Assembly (NCBI GenBank): GCA_038373865.1
Contig: JAXGGA010002851.1
Location: forward strand, 15,001-79,000
From: Uloborus plumipes
Lineage: Eukaryota > Arthropoda > Arachnida > Araneae > Uloboridae
Direction of reading: 5' to 3'
DNA length: 64,000 nt
In this document: one piece after another, positions 12,800 to 23,833 of the stretch
How positions within the stretch are numbered: position 1 is the stretch's first letter
How the letters are laid out: every line of letters starts with the position of its first letter
Made by a program: the position numbers and the translations under genes
The notes under the pieces: model-generated
Database searches by the model: none
Told to the model about the DNA's origin: nothing
What the model saw: the letters and a program-made list of their open reading frames with translations, nothing else

Positions 12800-13228
12800 T
12801 AGTTTCCATTATTTGGGGGGGGGATGGGGGGTGTATTCAAATATGGCATATAAAAAACATTAAAACAATCTGCGTATATGCTTTTGCATTTTTAAAGTGG
12901 AAAGCTCAAAAAAAGGGGGGCACCCCACCCCGCCCCCACGAAGAACGGACTGACGCAAAAATAAAACTTGAAACATAAGAAATATGTAACATCTTTAATT
13001 TTATATATAATAACATTTTCGTGCAAAGGAAGTCATTGAGATAGAGCTGAAATAAAGCAATAATCAGCATTTTAAGCCCCTTCTTCGCCCCCCCCCATAA
13101 CTCCCAAACCCGAAGCTCAAATTCGTGGGACTTTTTTATACATTATCTCCTTATCATACTGAACAACTTGGCATAGGTGGCAATTGTATTTTTTGAATGT
13201 CCGGTTCATGACCTAATTTGACTGGACT
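12800..13228 (-). repeat. Right long inverted repeat
   Basis: Reverse-complement counterpart of 9094-9540, with the same G/C-rich blocks, the CGTGCAAAGGAAGTCAT landmark and terminal CTAATTTGACTGGACT. Confidence 0.8.
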
Positions 13229-13349
13229 AATATTATAGTTGTACAATGGTGCATTATGCTATTGTCAAATGGGAAATAACTTCATTCAAAACAAATTCGT
13301 AGAATACCTGGTTTGCATTTTTCTAGTAGGGGAATGTGGGAAAAAGGGT

Positions 13350-13535
13350 GACAGGAAAAAACGTCCCCGACAAAACGTCCCCGGAAAAAACGTCCCCGGA
13401 AAAAACGTCCCCAAGGAAAAAACGTCCCCGGAAAAAACGTCCCCTAGGAAAAAACGTCCCCAAGGAAAAAACGTCCCAGAAGATAAAACGTCCTCTAGGG
13501 AAAAACGTCCCGTTGGAAAGACATCCCCGATGGAA
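13350..13535 (+). repeat. Tandem array, GGAAAAAACGTCCCC unit
   Basis: Roughly ten units; those at the 3' end are more diverged (for example AAAGACATCCCCG). The first units are almost identical, suggesting recent expansion at one side. Confidence 0.85.
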
Positions 13536-13786
13536 AAGCATCTTGTACGAACAAAATTAAGTTTTTTTTCTTTTTTTTTTTTTTTTTTTTGTTCTAGTCA
13601 TGAATAGAAATTTTAGCAGCTTTTGTTAAACTATTTTTTTGCAACAAATGATTTTAGTGGTGCTTTTTTCTCATAATCTAATTCATTTATCGCTTGATTT
13701 AATGTTTTTTTTTTGTAATTTTTGATATTATTAAACAGTATTGCATATTAAATACAATTATTGACCAATAGTGTTCCTTGCAAATA

Positions 13787-13956
13787 CAGTCGAGAACACT
13801 AGAATATCGGTTAAAGGAATATCCCGCTAAATATAATACATTTTCAATGTACCAAACCGTTATCGTGCATTATTTTCATCCCGGATAATGGGATGTCCCG
13901 CTTTTTAGAATATTTTTAAGTGGCAAAATGGCTATTCCATTAAGCGGGCTCAACTG
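13787..13956. mobile_element. Tc1/mariner (pogo-like) MITE
   Basis: A 170-bp palindromic segment flanked by TA on both sides (13785-13786, 13957-13958). The left end CAGTCGAGAACACTAGAATA and the right end, in reverse complement CAGTTGAGCCCGCTTAATGG, form imperfect inverted repeats. CAGT(C/T)GAG termini with TA duplication are typical of pogo/Tigger-like MITEs. Confidence 0.65.
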
Positions 13957-14737
13957 TATAAGGTCTGGTGGGGTAAGATGGTGAATGGGGAAAGTGGTTA
14001 TACTTCAAAAATATCTGTAGTTTACAACTAAATGTTTGAAGGAGTGATTTTTTTTTTAATTTTTAAATTTGAATGTTTTCTCAGGTTTGAAAAAAGAAAC
14101 ATAAAAATTAGAATGTTTTTTTTTAAATGAAAATTACGAGCTCTATTTGTCCATCCAATTGAAAACAGCAGTTGCACGAATGTGCATCAAAATCGGTTGC
14201 ATGGGAATATTTTTCCCAAAAAAATGTTTTATCCCATGTTCAGACATGTAATAAAATAATCTAAAAAGTTCATTCTAGTTTTTTTAATCCTAAAAAAAAT
14301 CCCCCCAAAAAATCATTTTTGAGCCCTTTAAAGCAGGATCCCTTCTTAACAAAATTAAAAAAAAAAAAAAAAAACTAGTGAAGGATTCAACTAAGAAACG
14401 ACTGACCATACATTAACATTTGTTTATTTTTCCCTTAAAATTATATAACTGACAATGAAATAAAATAAAATTAAAGAAAAAACCAAAGAAAAAATGTTGA
14501 AGCAAGTCAGTTTAAGAACAATTCTGTTGATAAAATATTATATTTCTTTGTTTCCAAAATTCAAGTTAGAAAAAAATTCTCATTTTTCAAAAGAATTACT
14601 TTTATTATGATTAAAAATTTAATCACTCTCAGAAAATGATTTTAAACATTTTTTGCACCTCAATTTTTTTCCGAGTTACGTTTTTTTCCTAGGGGACGTT
14701 TTTTCCGGGGACGTGTTTTTCTAGGGGACGTTTGCAT

Positions 14738-17147
14738 TAAATTGTTTTTATTTTTAATTTCATGAGGCAAAATGAAAAATAAAATATTTTCCTAGTAAAA
14801 TATTTTCAATTTAATTATGAAAAATGTTTTTGCTGAAATGAAGAGCAAATAAAAAAATAAACGAATAGATAATGAACAGCGAATGAATAATTAAAATATC
14901 TATTGTGGTTGGATCATCCCGCCCGCCAAGAAAAAGAAATGCACGCCGCCAAAGAAACCCGAATCCCCGCATCCGAGAAAAAATTGAGAACACTACTAAG
15001 AACTATTTACACTACATTAAGTCGGGATTTTCCCCCTTCTGTATCTCAGCAGCATAAATAATCTCAGGATTTTTTTTTTTTTTTTTTGCATACTTTTATC
15101 TCCAGTGGCTCCCCACGACGTATACTAAACAAAATTCCCAGGACCATCAGGGGGAGGGGCATCAAAGTCAGAAAAGCGATATTTTTCTCACTCTTCGTGT
15201 TTTTCTTTGTCACGGCTACAGGTCAAAAGGAAGCTCGTATGGAACTCTCATTTTGCACAAATACCCGTTATGCACCAAGGGTGCGCATAAGGTCCCATTT
15301 GACACCTCCCCTCCACTTTCGTTTTTACCACCAGTATCTTAGTTTCTCAGTGGTATGTATCGCTGATTTTTCGATTAGATACTTCTATAATAGCTATTGG
15401 GATAGAACCAAAAGTCCCCCCCCCCTGGTCATAGTAGGCCGGAGTAAATTAATGCCTGAAAATTGTAATTCATCAGATTTTTAGCAATTCTTTTTGTTGT
15501 GCTTCTCTTCGGATGTAATCTTGTAATTGATTTCAAACTTATCTTGCTTCAAGTAGAGCCTTGAATTTTGCACAAATTCTCTCCCCCAAGCAAACTAAAT
15601 GCCCGCCGCCAAAAAAAAATGTTGAAGACGCAATACTAATGCAAAAAGATGTAATATCTCTCCAAAAAACAACCCTGCTGCAAAAAAAAAAAACCTCACC
15701 GCGAAGAAAAGGTTAAACTCTTTACCGCAAAAAAGAAAGCCTTCATCCTAAATTCCAAAAACCCTCAATCTCTTTTTCCAAACCCTCATACAAGAAGCTA
15801 TACCAGTAGGAATAGTTTCTTAAAACACTGGCGAGAAGTTGACATTGGGTGGTAGATTTTAGTGGAAGTAGGTGTGATGAAAAACGGAAACAGGGAACAT
15901 GGTACATAGGGTACAAACTTGGCGGGCAATAAAGATATAACTTTTTAAAGCTAACAGTTTTGGAATTAAGGATGAAGAAGCTCTTTTTTTGCGAAAAAAA
16001 GACTAACGTTTTCTTGGCGGGGATTTTTTTACAAGAGGGTTGTTCTGGGAGAGATTAATTAACCCATTAAAAAAGAGTAAATGAGTGACTAAAATATTGA
16101 TTGAATAAGAAAATAAGTGAATGAATGAATATGGATGTGATTTATTAAACAAAAAAACGTTAATGAATTAATTAATAAGTGAGCATATGACTGGTTTAAA
16201 AAATGATTGAATAATTATAATTGACATGAAATATTTCTCTTTACACCGCCTGCACTTGTTTAATTGTACAAAATATTTAAAACAAAACCTACCTCAATAT
16301 TAAATACGTAAATACTAAACCGAATATTAGCAGGTCTCAATAATATTTAAGATAGTACTGACATGAAGTTTCTAGTTTTGTAATAGCAAAATTTATTTTG
16401 ACTTACAACAAAATATTACGAAAGATGTGTCAATTTTTGAAAATTCCAGGCATTTTTAAATGCTTTGATCTTTAGTTTTAAAGCAATCTTTGGCATGGTG
16501 TGTTGTCATAAAGCGAGAGAGAACGTTATAGTGTGTATTTTTTTTTTTTTTTTTTTTGTTTGTTTTACACTTAAGTTCTTTTAAATCATAGTAGAATATT
16601 ACTTCAACAACTTACTTTTAAGTTTGTCATTACTACTGCTTAGTGTTTGATAATTACTACCGTAATCATTTGTATCACTTGTTTCATCAATCGTAAAAAT
16701 TACTAGTATGTATATTTCATAACTCAGTGCTATAAAATGTACTCATATTCAGTACACATTTATGATTTCAGTGAACCTGGGGAACTGTTTCAGAATGATA
16801 CTCATAAACTGTAATGTTTCTTACGGTCAAACATTTATTTCTTCAATTTGAGTACTTATGTCTACGTTATATTATCCTACTATGGATAATTTGCGCTGCA
16901 CTTACATCATAATTTCCAAACACATTGCTCTTATTCTTTATCAACTTAAAATGCATTTTTAAGACCTAAATGGCATTAAACAAAAATCTTGTAAGAAAGC
17001 AATACAATTAATGGAGGAGTTGCGATTTATAAAGCTTGCGTTTCATAGTGCATACTCCTGTAGGTAGTATTTGACGAGCTTATTTTCAAAAAGCGACTAG
17101 CCAACATTTTCATAAATTGATGGTTTAATGTGATAGATAGCAGCATA
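14738..17147. other. No gene seen; partly palindromic repeat debris
   Basis: Segments around 14918-14965 and 15600-15760 share GCCCGCC, GCCGCCAAA and purine-rich motifs with reverse counterparts at about 15920-16050 (TTGGCGGGC, CTTGGCGGGG), suggesting a decayed foldback. A 132-codon open frame at 15086-15484 lacks a proper ATG at its start and shows no domain. T runs occur at 15070 and 16540. Confidence 0.4.
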
Positions 17148-17801
17148 CAGGGTGTCCACTCCAATCGTGGACCAATAGCTAATTTCTAAACAGTTAGAGA
17201 TAAGCATAGAGTTTATTTAGGAAAAAATCTCAAAATTACGAAAGGAATTTTGGGTCGATTCAATATTTTTCAAAAAATCAAATTTTGAAAGAGTTACGAA
17301 ATTTAAATTTTATACAGCCCCCAGTCCTATCAATCATGTTTAGTAAAACATTCTTGACACTGTAACGTTTAAAACTAAAAAAAAATCACTCTTCTACAAC
17401 AAAAATTGACCGAGTTATGACGTTTTGAAAAATCAAGATTTTGAAAGATTTCGCATACGGTCCCTTAAGCGATCGCTCGATGACGTCATGAAATAATGCA
17501 AAATCTTGATTTTTCAAAACGTCATAACTCGGTCAATTTTTGTGGTAGAGGAGTGATTTTTTTTTTTTTTAGTTTTAAACGTTACAGTGTCAAGAATGTT
17601 TTACTAAATATGTTTGATAGGACTGGGGGGCTGTATAAAAATTTAAATTTCGAAACTCTTTCAAAATTTGAGTTTTTGAAAAACATTGAATAGACCCAAA
17701 ATTCCTGTCATAATTTGGAGATTTTTTCCTAAATAAACTATATGCGTATCTCTAACGGTTTAGAAATTAGCTATTGGTCCACGATTGGAGTGGACACCCT
17801 G
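17148..17801. mobile_element. 654-bp palindromic Tc1/mariner MITE
   Basis: Flanked by TA (17146-17147, 17802-17803), starting CAGGGTGTCCACTCCAATCG and ending with its inverse. The two halves pair for about 300 bp each around a centre near 17473 (GCGATCGC), with only scattered mismatches such as AACAGTTAGAG versus AACGGTTTAGA. CAGGGTG termini with TA duplication fit a Tc1/mariner MITE. No protein is encoded. A TGACGTCA palindrome lies at 17481-17488 near the centre. Confidence 0.9.
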
Positions 17802-19086
17802 TATATCTTACAATTAATATACAATAAGTAAGAAACCTGAACAAAGCTTTGTTATACTAAATTCGAAAGTGGAATCTGATTTTCTGTTTCTCTTCAGAAA
17901 AAAGTTAAGTCATGATTAAGTTTTACGCTAATAGAAATTACGAAAGGTTTGACCGAGTGCAACTGTAGTTTCTCGCATGTAGAGCTCGGGAGAAAAACTC
18001 TCCCGTGCGCCCCTTCTAAAATAAAAAAAAAACTGTAGAAACGAACAAACAAAATAAAGAAAGAAAATGTTTCGAAATTCCATAACGTTAGGGGAATTAG
18101 AACTTAGACAGATGTACAGATGTGCTTGCTTTTCGGCATTTCTTTCCAATAGTACACCTAGAGCTAGCAAAGGTGCGAATATGAAAGCACTATAGCACAC
18201 GAGCTATACATTTTTTTTTCGTTCATTTTCTTAAAATATACTCATTAAACACAAAAATATATCTTGTAATCAGCTGTTTAAAGGTAATTCCGACTTATAT
18301 AACTAACCAAGCTAGTTATCATTCTAAAAGCAAAAATTACTTCATTCAGACTAGTTCTTTACTTATTTGCTTTGCTCTCTGTAAAATTACCGATCTCATT
18401 GGAAAATTAAAAAGCCCTTTTCGGCATTTCTCATAATATGCATTGCACTTATCTTTAATGGTAACTCATTCCGCTCGTCATTTACTGATTCTTTAAAAGA
18501 AAAAAAAGAAACCGAGGAAACATTTACGAGCGGAACATTTGAACCATCAAACCCGTAATATTTTATAGTCAATAAAGGAGAAAATTTTTGTAACATTACA
18601 ACTATCCATTTTTATTAACTTTGTGAAACTTTAAAATGCTAACGACCTGATTTTATGACTTTAAGAAATGATCCATTATTTTGAATGATACATCCACTGT
18701 AGCTCTTTAACGCCATATGCATTCACACAAAATTCTAATGCAATTCGTATAAATTATTTCCAATCTGTTAACATCTAGCTGTAGGAAGATTATGCATACA
18801 AAGATGCATTTGTATTCGAAACGCTTTGTTTTATCTCAGTTGCTTTAGATTTCAAGAACGTTTATAATGCAAATGAGTTCATTTATCTTTCAAATTTCCC
18901 GTATTTCCGTACTGCACGCTTACTCTAACTTAAACTTACCCAGGTAGTTACTTACCCACTTCGTTGAATTAACGTCTTTAAACCGTTGCCAGCGTTGTAT
19001 ATTCGTTAGGTTGTGCCTTTAACGATTTTACAACGTTTTTATAACGCAAATGTTTTCCGTTGAAAACCGAGTCAGAAACAGCAGCA
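17802..19086. other. No gene seen; CpG-bearing upstream flank of exon candidate
   Basis: Mostly AT-rich. From about 18955 to 19086 the density of CG dinucleotides rises (GTTGCCAGCGTTG, TTTAACGATTTTACAACG), as might be expected in a promoter or 5' UTR of the exon candidate at 19087. ACCCAGGTAG near 18938 loosely resembles the end of the MITE at 57360. Confidence 0.35.
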
Positions 19087-19180
19087 ATGTCTACATCTCA
19101 ACACTCTCGTCTTTGCATGCAAGCTGATATTACTTCAACGGCAGACGAAAAAACATTTGTAAAGAATGTCCATCTCAAAG
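19087..19180 (+). CDS. Possible first coding exon with strong splice donor
   Basis: ATG in a good context (CAGCAATGT) starts 31 open codons plus one base: MSTSQHSRLCMQADITST followed by ADEKTFVKNVHLK. It ends at CAAAG|GTACGTAAAG, a near-consensus donor (GT at 19181). The stretch has balanced composition and lies next to a CpG-bearing segment. I recognise no domain, and 31 residues are too few to assign. The next exon should be in phase 1 downstream; I could not identify it, and the downstream sequence soon fills with repeats, so the gene may have long introns or be a chance match. Confidence 0.4.
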
Positions 19181-19950
19181 GTACGTAAAGTGTATTATAA
19201 ATTGTATTTTACTTACTGTAAAATATTTTATAATTCCCTGGTTTCCAATTTTTCGTATTATTTAATATTTTATAATTCTCTGTTTTATATTTTTCCGTAT
19301 TGTTTTATAGTTGTCTGCATTCACGTATAAAATTTTAAAAATCTATGCGCATCGTTAAAATTGAAATTCTACGTAGTTGTTGGTGAATTGTGTTCCTATT
19401 ATTTATTTTCTTTTTAATTTCATTGATTATGTGAATTTTGAGAAAATGCATCCAAATATGTTAAGGAAATTGTACTTTAATTCTGGGATAGATATGAAAA
19501 CTTCAAAAGAAGGAACACTATTCTAACATTATTATTTCGAATTGATATGTTGGAATTAGCTGCCCCCATTTTGAAAATAGTTGTCGAAAGTATCTTCTGT
19601 GTTTACAATATTATCACGTTTATTTTTTAAATAGCGGATTCATATCATTGCTAAGAGTCAAAAAAATATATTTAGATGCTTAGAAGGAACATTAAATAAT
19701 ATTTGAATAATAATATGCAGTTTTTACACATTTTTTATCAAATATTCAAAATATTCTGAATGCAAGGTTGTGATTACTGTATGAAACATAAGTTTTGTAC
19801 GAAAAAACTATCAGCAATTATGCAGCAATCAGTTTAATGGGACAAAATCAGGAATAATATAGTCTAGTTGTACGAATGTTCCCAAGGGGGTGTTTTACCC
19901 CTTTTTGGGGGTAATTCAGTTAATTTCAATGCAGTCTTAAATGATATGAA
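19181..19950. other. No further exon seen; AT-rich DNA
   Basis: If 19087-19180 is a real exon this is the start of its intron. No credible acceptor-exon pair could be found. Confidence 0.35.
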
Positions 19951-20050
19951 TTGGCGCGACCACTTGGCGATATACCGCCATGCTTTTGGTCGCCAAGTGA
20001 TTGATACCAACTTGGCGACTTATCGCCAAGTTAGCGACAAATTTGGCAAT
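19951..20050. repeat. GGCG hairpin cluster, ACTTGGCGA motif
   Basis: CACTTGGCGA (19961-19970) pairs with TCGCCAAGTG (19990-19999), and CTTGGCGA (20011-20018) pairs with TCGCCAAG (20023-20030). The same ACTTGGCGATA motif forms the tandem array at 48384-48461, so both belong to one dispersed repeat family. Confidence 0.65.
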
Positions 20051-20380
20051 ATTTTTTTTTTTTGAATTTGGGTTCAATTTGGCGCTATTGGCGATTTTTT
20101 GCGAAAAATTCACTGAATGATGTTAAAATCGGCAATATTTGGAAACTTAATTTCGTTTTTTTTTTTTTTTTTGCATTGTTTCGCGGCAAACTAGAGGTGT
20201 AAATGTTTGAATTGCTACCTTGCTCGCTCCAAGCCCTACTTTAGCACTTAAGGCATCTACTAAGTAATTTACACGTAAAAAGAAGTAGTGTGGGGTTCAA
20301 ACCAAATTTTTTCATCTTAACCTTTTTCACGAAGTTACTAGGCCTAAACTTTAAAACCTTCTTAAAAGAATTAAAGTAGA

Positions 20381-20838
20381 CCTTTTTCACTAACCAAAAA
20401 CGGCCTGTGGAACAGGTAGTAAAAATTTTCAAAAGCATAGAGCAGAAAGGTGTTACATTTACCCACGATATATTTTGAATCATACATTTGATGATACATA
20501 TATTTAGAGTTCTTGCATGAAAAGACTTTATTTATATTCATAATTGCTTTAACTTATGCCAAAAAATTCTTGCATAAATTTTCAATTTTTAGAGGGCTAT
20601 ATCTCTTTGATGCCTGAGAATAACAAGACAGTGTTTGCTTCGTTTTAAAGAAAAATGCAACACCTTCTTGCTCTATGCATTTGAAAGTTTTTACTACCTG
20701 TTCCACATGCCGTTTTTGGTTAGTGAAAAAGGCCATTTTTCATTTTTTCTCAAGTTTAAGCAATTTTTCATGAATTACTACCGGTATCATTTTATTTTTT
20801 TTTCTGTGCTTCTAGTATCAATAACTGGGGGCTATTTG
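20381..20838. repeat. Dispersed repeat family, inverted pair of copies
   Basis: 20381-20475 (minus) and 20592-20838 (plus) are copies of one repeat marked by TACCTGTTCCACA, CCGTTTTTGG and AACACCTTCTTGCTC. The plus copy continues through ACTACCGGTATCAT to TCTGTGCTTCTAGTATC. Minus-strand frames of the copies give similar peptides (EQEGV...SCYS), which follows from nucleotide similarity. Function unknown. Confidence 0.7.
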
Positions 20839-20923
20839 TTGCGTAAAATAATATTTTGAAAATATATTTCAATTAAATTTCTTTAAGTGGAATTTTATTA
20901 GGTAATTATCCTGTCTACCTTAA

Positions 20924-21892
20924 CACGCGAGAGTTCGCGCGGGATCGGAAACGACCCCAGCCCTTTTTTGTTTCCATTTCTTGGAATTTCATGGACAGAT
21001 AAGGAAACCATCTTTTAGGTAGCTGCCATTGTGTCCTTGATTGATATGTGGGTGTGGTTGGAATTTTCTTTAATCCTTTTAATTCTTGTAAACTAGGGGG
21101 GTTCTTGCGATTGGAGTCTTTTACGAGTACTGACGTCAGTAAAGTTCTCGGAACGGAACAGTTGTTTGGAGTCGTTTCCATTCAAAGAATTTTGAAACAT
21201 TTTGTGAAAAGGAAGTAGTTTTCAGCAATCGTTCTTCTAGCCATAATTTTCATTTAACAAGCGTGTCGTTCACAGTGATTATGTAGTTCTGTCCTTGCAA
21301 AATTCATATTTTTCAATTGCTTTTGTACTGCTTATAACAAAGAAAAGATGCCGATTCCATATGAGCAAGGGATGAAGCATTTTAGCTAATTACTAGCCGA
21401 TGGAGAAAGTGATGAATACGTGTCATTTCAGAAGATTAAGGTTTAGCAATAAAAAAAAAAACGTTAGTGATTTTGACAGTAAAAGCAAATTTTCTTTTAC
21501 CAAAAATTCTGATACTCCTGATACAGATGACATCTTCATTGGAAGAGATAAAGAAACTATTTGGCAAAGAAATAAATTTAGAGCTAATGTTTGTACTCCA
21601 GTTCGAAATATAAGTATTTTTCTTCCTGTAGCAAAGGGAAACGCAAAAAATGTTACTGATGTGTTTGAGAGCTGGAGCATTTTCATAATAGTTCATAAAA
21701 GCACTTTCTTTATGCATTTCAAATCAAAAACTGATCACTCTAGAAGTGTCTGTTAGTGAAAAAACATAAATGGATAAAATAAAATAAAAAAGTCATGAAA
21801 AAGAGGAAAAGAAATGAAGAACAACACATTGGGGTCGTTTTCGACCCCGCGCGAGCGCTCGTGTGACAAAACATGGCGCGAACTCTCGCGAG
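20924..21892 (+). mobile_element. piggyBac-like element, internally deleted
   Basis: 969 bp between TTAA duplications (20920-20923 and 21893-21896). The left end CACGCGAGAGTTCGCGC and the right end (reverse complement CTCGCGAGAGTTCGCGC) match at 16 of 17 positions. A subterminal GACCCC block (GGAAACGACCCC, GGGGTCGTTTTCGACCCC) also recurs in inverted orientation. TTAA specificity is diagnostic of piggyBac. Inside is the N-terminal relic of a piggyBac transposase (21345-21756). The catalytic core is absent, so the copy is non-autonomous. It is inserted between copies of the repeat family at 20381-22345. Confidence 0.9.
21345..21756 (+). pseudogene. piggyBac transposase, N-terminal relic
   Basis: The open part (21400-21756) contains FTKNSDTPDTDDIFIGRDKE, WQRNKFRANVCTPVRNI and FLPVAKGNAKNVTDVFESWS. 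Acidic N-terminus, a (D/I)-G-x-D-x-T-x-W motif and a G-x-x-(G/N)-x-A-x-(N/D) linker leading to a W are the usual layout before the DDE core of piggyBac transposases. Upstream in another frame is MPIPYEQGMKHF, a stop, then LLADGESDEYVSFQKI, again typical of the acidic start, so a frameshift lies near 21430. The product ends shortly after the core would begin; all catalytic Asp residues are missing. Non-functional. Confidence 0.8.
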
Positions 21893-21939
21893 TTAACTGT
21901 TTTAAGTTGCTTGCAAGAGTTATTATTGTATTTCTTTGA

Positions 21940-22345
21940 AGGCTTATGTCTCTTTAATGCCTTAGAATAACAAGACAGCTTTTGTTTCCTTTTAAAGTTC
22001 AATGTAACACCTTCTTGCTCCATGCATTTGCAAATTTTTACTAACTGTTCCACAAACCGTTTTTAGGAAGTGAAAACGGAAAATTTTCATTTTTTCTCAT
22101 ACTTTGAAAGCTTATATCTCTTTAATGCCGGGGAATAACAAGACAGTTTTTGTTTCATTTTAAAGGACAGTGTAACACCTTCTTACTCCATGCATTTGTA
22201 AATTTTTACTACCTGTTCCACAGACCGTTTTTGGGGAGTGAAATCGGCCATTTTTCATTTTTTCACAAGTTTAAGCATTTTTTTTCATAATGAAGGACTA
22301 CCGGTATCATCTTATTTTTTTCTGTGCTTCTAGTATCTATAACTG
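21940..22345 (+). repeat. Dispersed repeat family, two tandem copies
   Basis: Copies at 21940-22085 and 22102-22345, same family as 20381-20838 (TCTCTTTAATGCC, ATAACAAGACAG, TTCCACA.ACCGTTTTT). The second runs through CTACCGGTATCAT and CTTCTAGTATC. Together with the earlier pair this is a cluster of four, split by the piggyBac insertion. Confidence 0.7.
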
Positions 22346-23833
22346 AGTGCAAGAGAAAAAAAATAGAACCCCACTGTCAGTCCTTCCTATATACTTTTTC
22401 ATTCTTGAAATGACTTGAACGGCACTTTTTGAATCGCAAATTGACCCAGGAAAATTTCCATTTATGCTTAACTTAAACCGTTTTTTTTTTTTTAATGCAC
22501 AAATCAAAGTTCAATCTTTTAGCTTTAAAATAAGCCATGTTTGATTTTTCTACCATTTTCAATAAATTTACCTGAGTTTTTAGAAAAAATATCAAAAATG
22601 TCGAATTTTACTCATCGACGGAGCAAAAAAATGGCTATATCTCGAGCATAAAATTTTTTCGAGAAAAAAAATCAAACAGTTTGGAGGTACAGAATATTGG
22701 TACCTATTACCTACCAAGTATGATCAAAATCAAAAATGGTGCGGCACGAAAATTTCTGAAAATTTATTGATTTTATATGGAATGACCCGATAATAATAAG
22801 TCTAATTTAAACTTATGACCAAACGGGAAAAAATAATGATCTAAATGGCATAAAGTTTCCTTAGCTGATGAAAACAAGGAAAATAGTTGTTGAGTTGAAT
22901 TTCATGGCACAAGTTAGCTCGCAAAAGGCATTACCACGTTGCATAGATGTTGATCCTTATCAAGTTTATCCTTAATGACAAACATACTAAATAACACAAA
23001 ATTTGTTTGTTGTTGTTTGGCACATTTTGTAACAAATAAATTATTTTGGTTAAGTAAATTAATTTCATTAATAATTATTTTTGCTTTGTTGTTCCTTAAC
23101 CATAGTGTTAATATAATTTCTTTTTGTTATTAATTTTTTTATTTTGATTTAAAAAAAAATAAATCACTTTACTTATAAAATATGCAATAATATAATTATA
23201 ATTATTTGTCTACTTTTTCGTTGATTCCAACCAGTTTCAACTGCCGTAGTCAAATTACGGTTGAAAAGTTGCTCTGATTGTTTTAAATTGCCCTCTACAG
23301 AATTTTATCCTTCAAATAATGTCAATATAAGCTCGTCTATTTCTAGCTTGATAACTAAGGTTCACTTAAAGTATATTATTATATATACAGGCTTAAAAAT
23401 ACAGTCATAGAAAACGATTTTGTAGAAAGTGACTCAGCTGCCTCCAGTCTCCCCACTCCAACTTTTCCTTGTAGATAAAAAATGTGTACTAATGTATTTA
23501 TTAGCAAATTATTTGCCTGGAAAGTTACACAACTGCTGACTAACAGCTATTCATTTAGTTTCTCATTTCAATGCAGTATTAAAGTTTTGGAGTTACAGCT
23601 TGGCTCTGATATCTCCAATAAATGAAAGGTTGAACAATTTTATTTGTTTAGAGATTAACCACAAAAGCCAGTCTGTTTCCCGATAACTTGCTGCAATGAT
23701 ATAAATATTTTTTTTTCTCTAATATAACAATTCCTCCTCTCCATGAGTAAATTAATCCAAAGTTAGACTCTTTGTTATCAAAGCCATAATATAGGTCAAC
23801 TCTAACTCATTCAGAGATATAAATATTAACAAC
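22346..23833. other. No gene seen; AT-rich DNA
   Basis: No paired ends or exons found. Region 22390-22790 has somewhat more complex sequence but no open frame or recognised motif. Confidence 0.45.

Larger units (their letters stand above)
9094..13228. mobile_element. 4.1-kb DNA transposon with long inverted repeats and decayed internal gene
   Basis: Two copies of the same roughly 430-450-bp sequence lie in opposite orientation at 9094-9540 and about 12800-13228. Outer ends are AGTCCAGTAAAATTAGGTC and, in reverse complement, AGTCCAGTCAAATTAGGTC. Between them sits the plus-strand gene relic at 10741-12010. The target duplication is ambiguous: TA or ATA both fit. The copies differ by many substitutions and indels, so the insertion is old. 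A hAT MITE at 12380-12669 inserted later. Inverted repeats around a multicopy-type protein suggest a class II element whose transposase is the decayed gene, but linkage is inferred from position only. Two independent insertions of a short repeat in opposite orientation is the alternative. Confidence 0.6.
13350..14737. mobile_element. Foldback-like element bounded by inverted ACGTCCCC arrays
   Basis: At 13350-13535 about ten imperfect units of GGAAAAAACGTCCCC (15-19 bp) run head to tail, some with CTAG or CAAG inserts. At 14686-14737 three units occur in the opposite orientation (GGGGACGTTTTTTCC). Inverted terminal arrays of short tandem repeats are characteristic of foldback elements. The interior is AT-rich, carries the MITE at 13787-13956, and has no transposase. 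Exact ends and target duplication could not be set. Open frames across the array read as repetitive KNVPGKNVP-type peptides and are artefacts. Confidence 0.55.

Noticed and set aside
13239..13607. Open frames with KNVPGKNVPG-type repeats on both strands
   Set aside because: They reflect the ACGTCCCC tandem array; a near-multiple-of-three unit keeps frames open without coding.
15086..15484. 132-codon open frame
   Set aside because: No ATG at its start, no domain, lies in repeat debris; length is possible by chance in the less AT-rich stretch.
20241..22053. Similar minus-strand peptides (EQEGV..SCYS) at three places
   Set aside because: Similarity follows from the dispersed DNA repeat; frames are short, broken and lack a domain.
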